The notes beneath the pieces were generated by a model that saw only the letters and a list, made by a program, of their open reading frames with translations, had not been told where the DNA came from and ran no database searches. The position numbers and the translations under genes are program-made. From Candidatus Acetothermia bacterium (GTDB taxonomy: Bacteria > Bipolaricaulota > Bipolaricaulia > Bipolaricaulales > Bipolaricaulaceae), in contig PUMC01000078.1 in NCBI GenBank assembly GCA_003552425.1, positions 1 to 6,000 on the forward strand: a DNA stretch of 6,000 nucleotides, written 5' to 3'. Shown here piece after piece: positions 5,789-6,000 of this stretch (positions within the stretch are counted from its first letter, which is position 1; every line of letters begins with the position of its first letter).

Positions 5789-6000
5789 CTACGCTGGCGG
5801 CAATGTAACGTCGATCACCAACCCCTCGTAGGCCCGCACGCGCATCTCCCAGGGGACCTTCCCCGGAAAGGAGATCCGGATTGCGTACACGGTGCCGATC
5901 TCCAGCGGGTACTCCATCGGGGTGCTCCCCACGTAGATGTCGTCGATCTCCACATAGGCCCCAGAAGGGGTCGATTCGAACGGAATCCTGATCACCTCGG
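5789..6000 (-). CDS. PEGA-domain protein, 5'-truncated by window edge
   Basis: The visible 69 residues are the C-terminus of a protein that continues beyond the window; the frame is open at the edge. FESTPSGAYVEIDDIYVGST, followed by PMEYPLEIGTVYAIRISFPG and KVPWEMRVRAYEGLVIDVTL, matches the PEGA domain. That domain is a small beta-sandwich with an N-terminal S-x-P-x-G-A block, a central GxTP block and a later G-Y/F-x-x-W/P block. PEGA domains are typically found in S-layer, lipoprotein and other surface or signalling proteins, so an envelope location is likely, but the signal peptide and any partner domains are outside the window. A GTG at 5995 is in frame, but nothing suggests it is the true start. 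The protein ends directly after the domain (LPPA). Confidence 0.87.
   Translation of the reverse strand, partial: EVIRIPFESTPSGAYVEIDDIYVGSTPMEYPLEIGTVYAIRISFPGKVPWEMRVRAYEGLVIDVTLPPA

Overview
This window comes from a GC-rich bacterium. GC is about 65-70% in most genes, counted by hand on sample lines. The genes are ordinary bacterial types with Shine-Dalgarno sites, and there are no introns, tRNA, rRNA or CRISPR arrays. I cannot fix the phylum from sequence alone; glmS and a PEGA-domain protein are compatible with many free-living lineages.

Layout, left to right. (1) 1-1283, plus strand: the 3' two thirds of glmS (glucosamine-6-phosphate synthase), cut by the window edge. (2) 1284-1575: a gap holding no intact gene, but with a coding-like codon-position bias on the minus strand, possibly a gene remnant. 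(3) 1576-1643: a promoter with two identical spaced palindromes (TACTC-N8-GAGTA) exactly 22 bp apart, lying in the promoter spacer and over the likely transcription start. (4) 1644-2819, plus: an AAA_14/DUF4143-type ATPase, lower in GC than glmS and probably a mobile or accessory gene. (5) 2820-2945: a short convergent gap with nothing clear in it. (6) 4138 down to 2946, minus: a two-gene operon with a 1-nt stop/start overlap, encoding a 53-residue cysteine-rich (zinc-ribbon-like) protein and a 343-residue helical protein ending in a TPR-like segment. (7) 4139-4279: the divergent intergenic region. (8) 4280-5419, plus: a 379-residue protein with a long coiled coil and a C-terminal cluster of seven cysteines. 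(9) 5420-5788: mostly gene-less, with one doubtful small ORF and a GC-rich hairpin. (10) 5789-6000, minus: the end of a PEGA-domain protein, cut by the window edge.

How the parts relate. glmS is housekeeping (entry to amino-sugar and cell-wall synthesis). The ATPase looks like a self-contained, probably autoregulated unit. The divergent trio at 2946-5419 has two cysteine-rich metal-binding candidates and one repeat-type helical protein. It is the best candidate for an undescribed module, but no catalytic domain is visible in it and its function is unknown.
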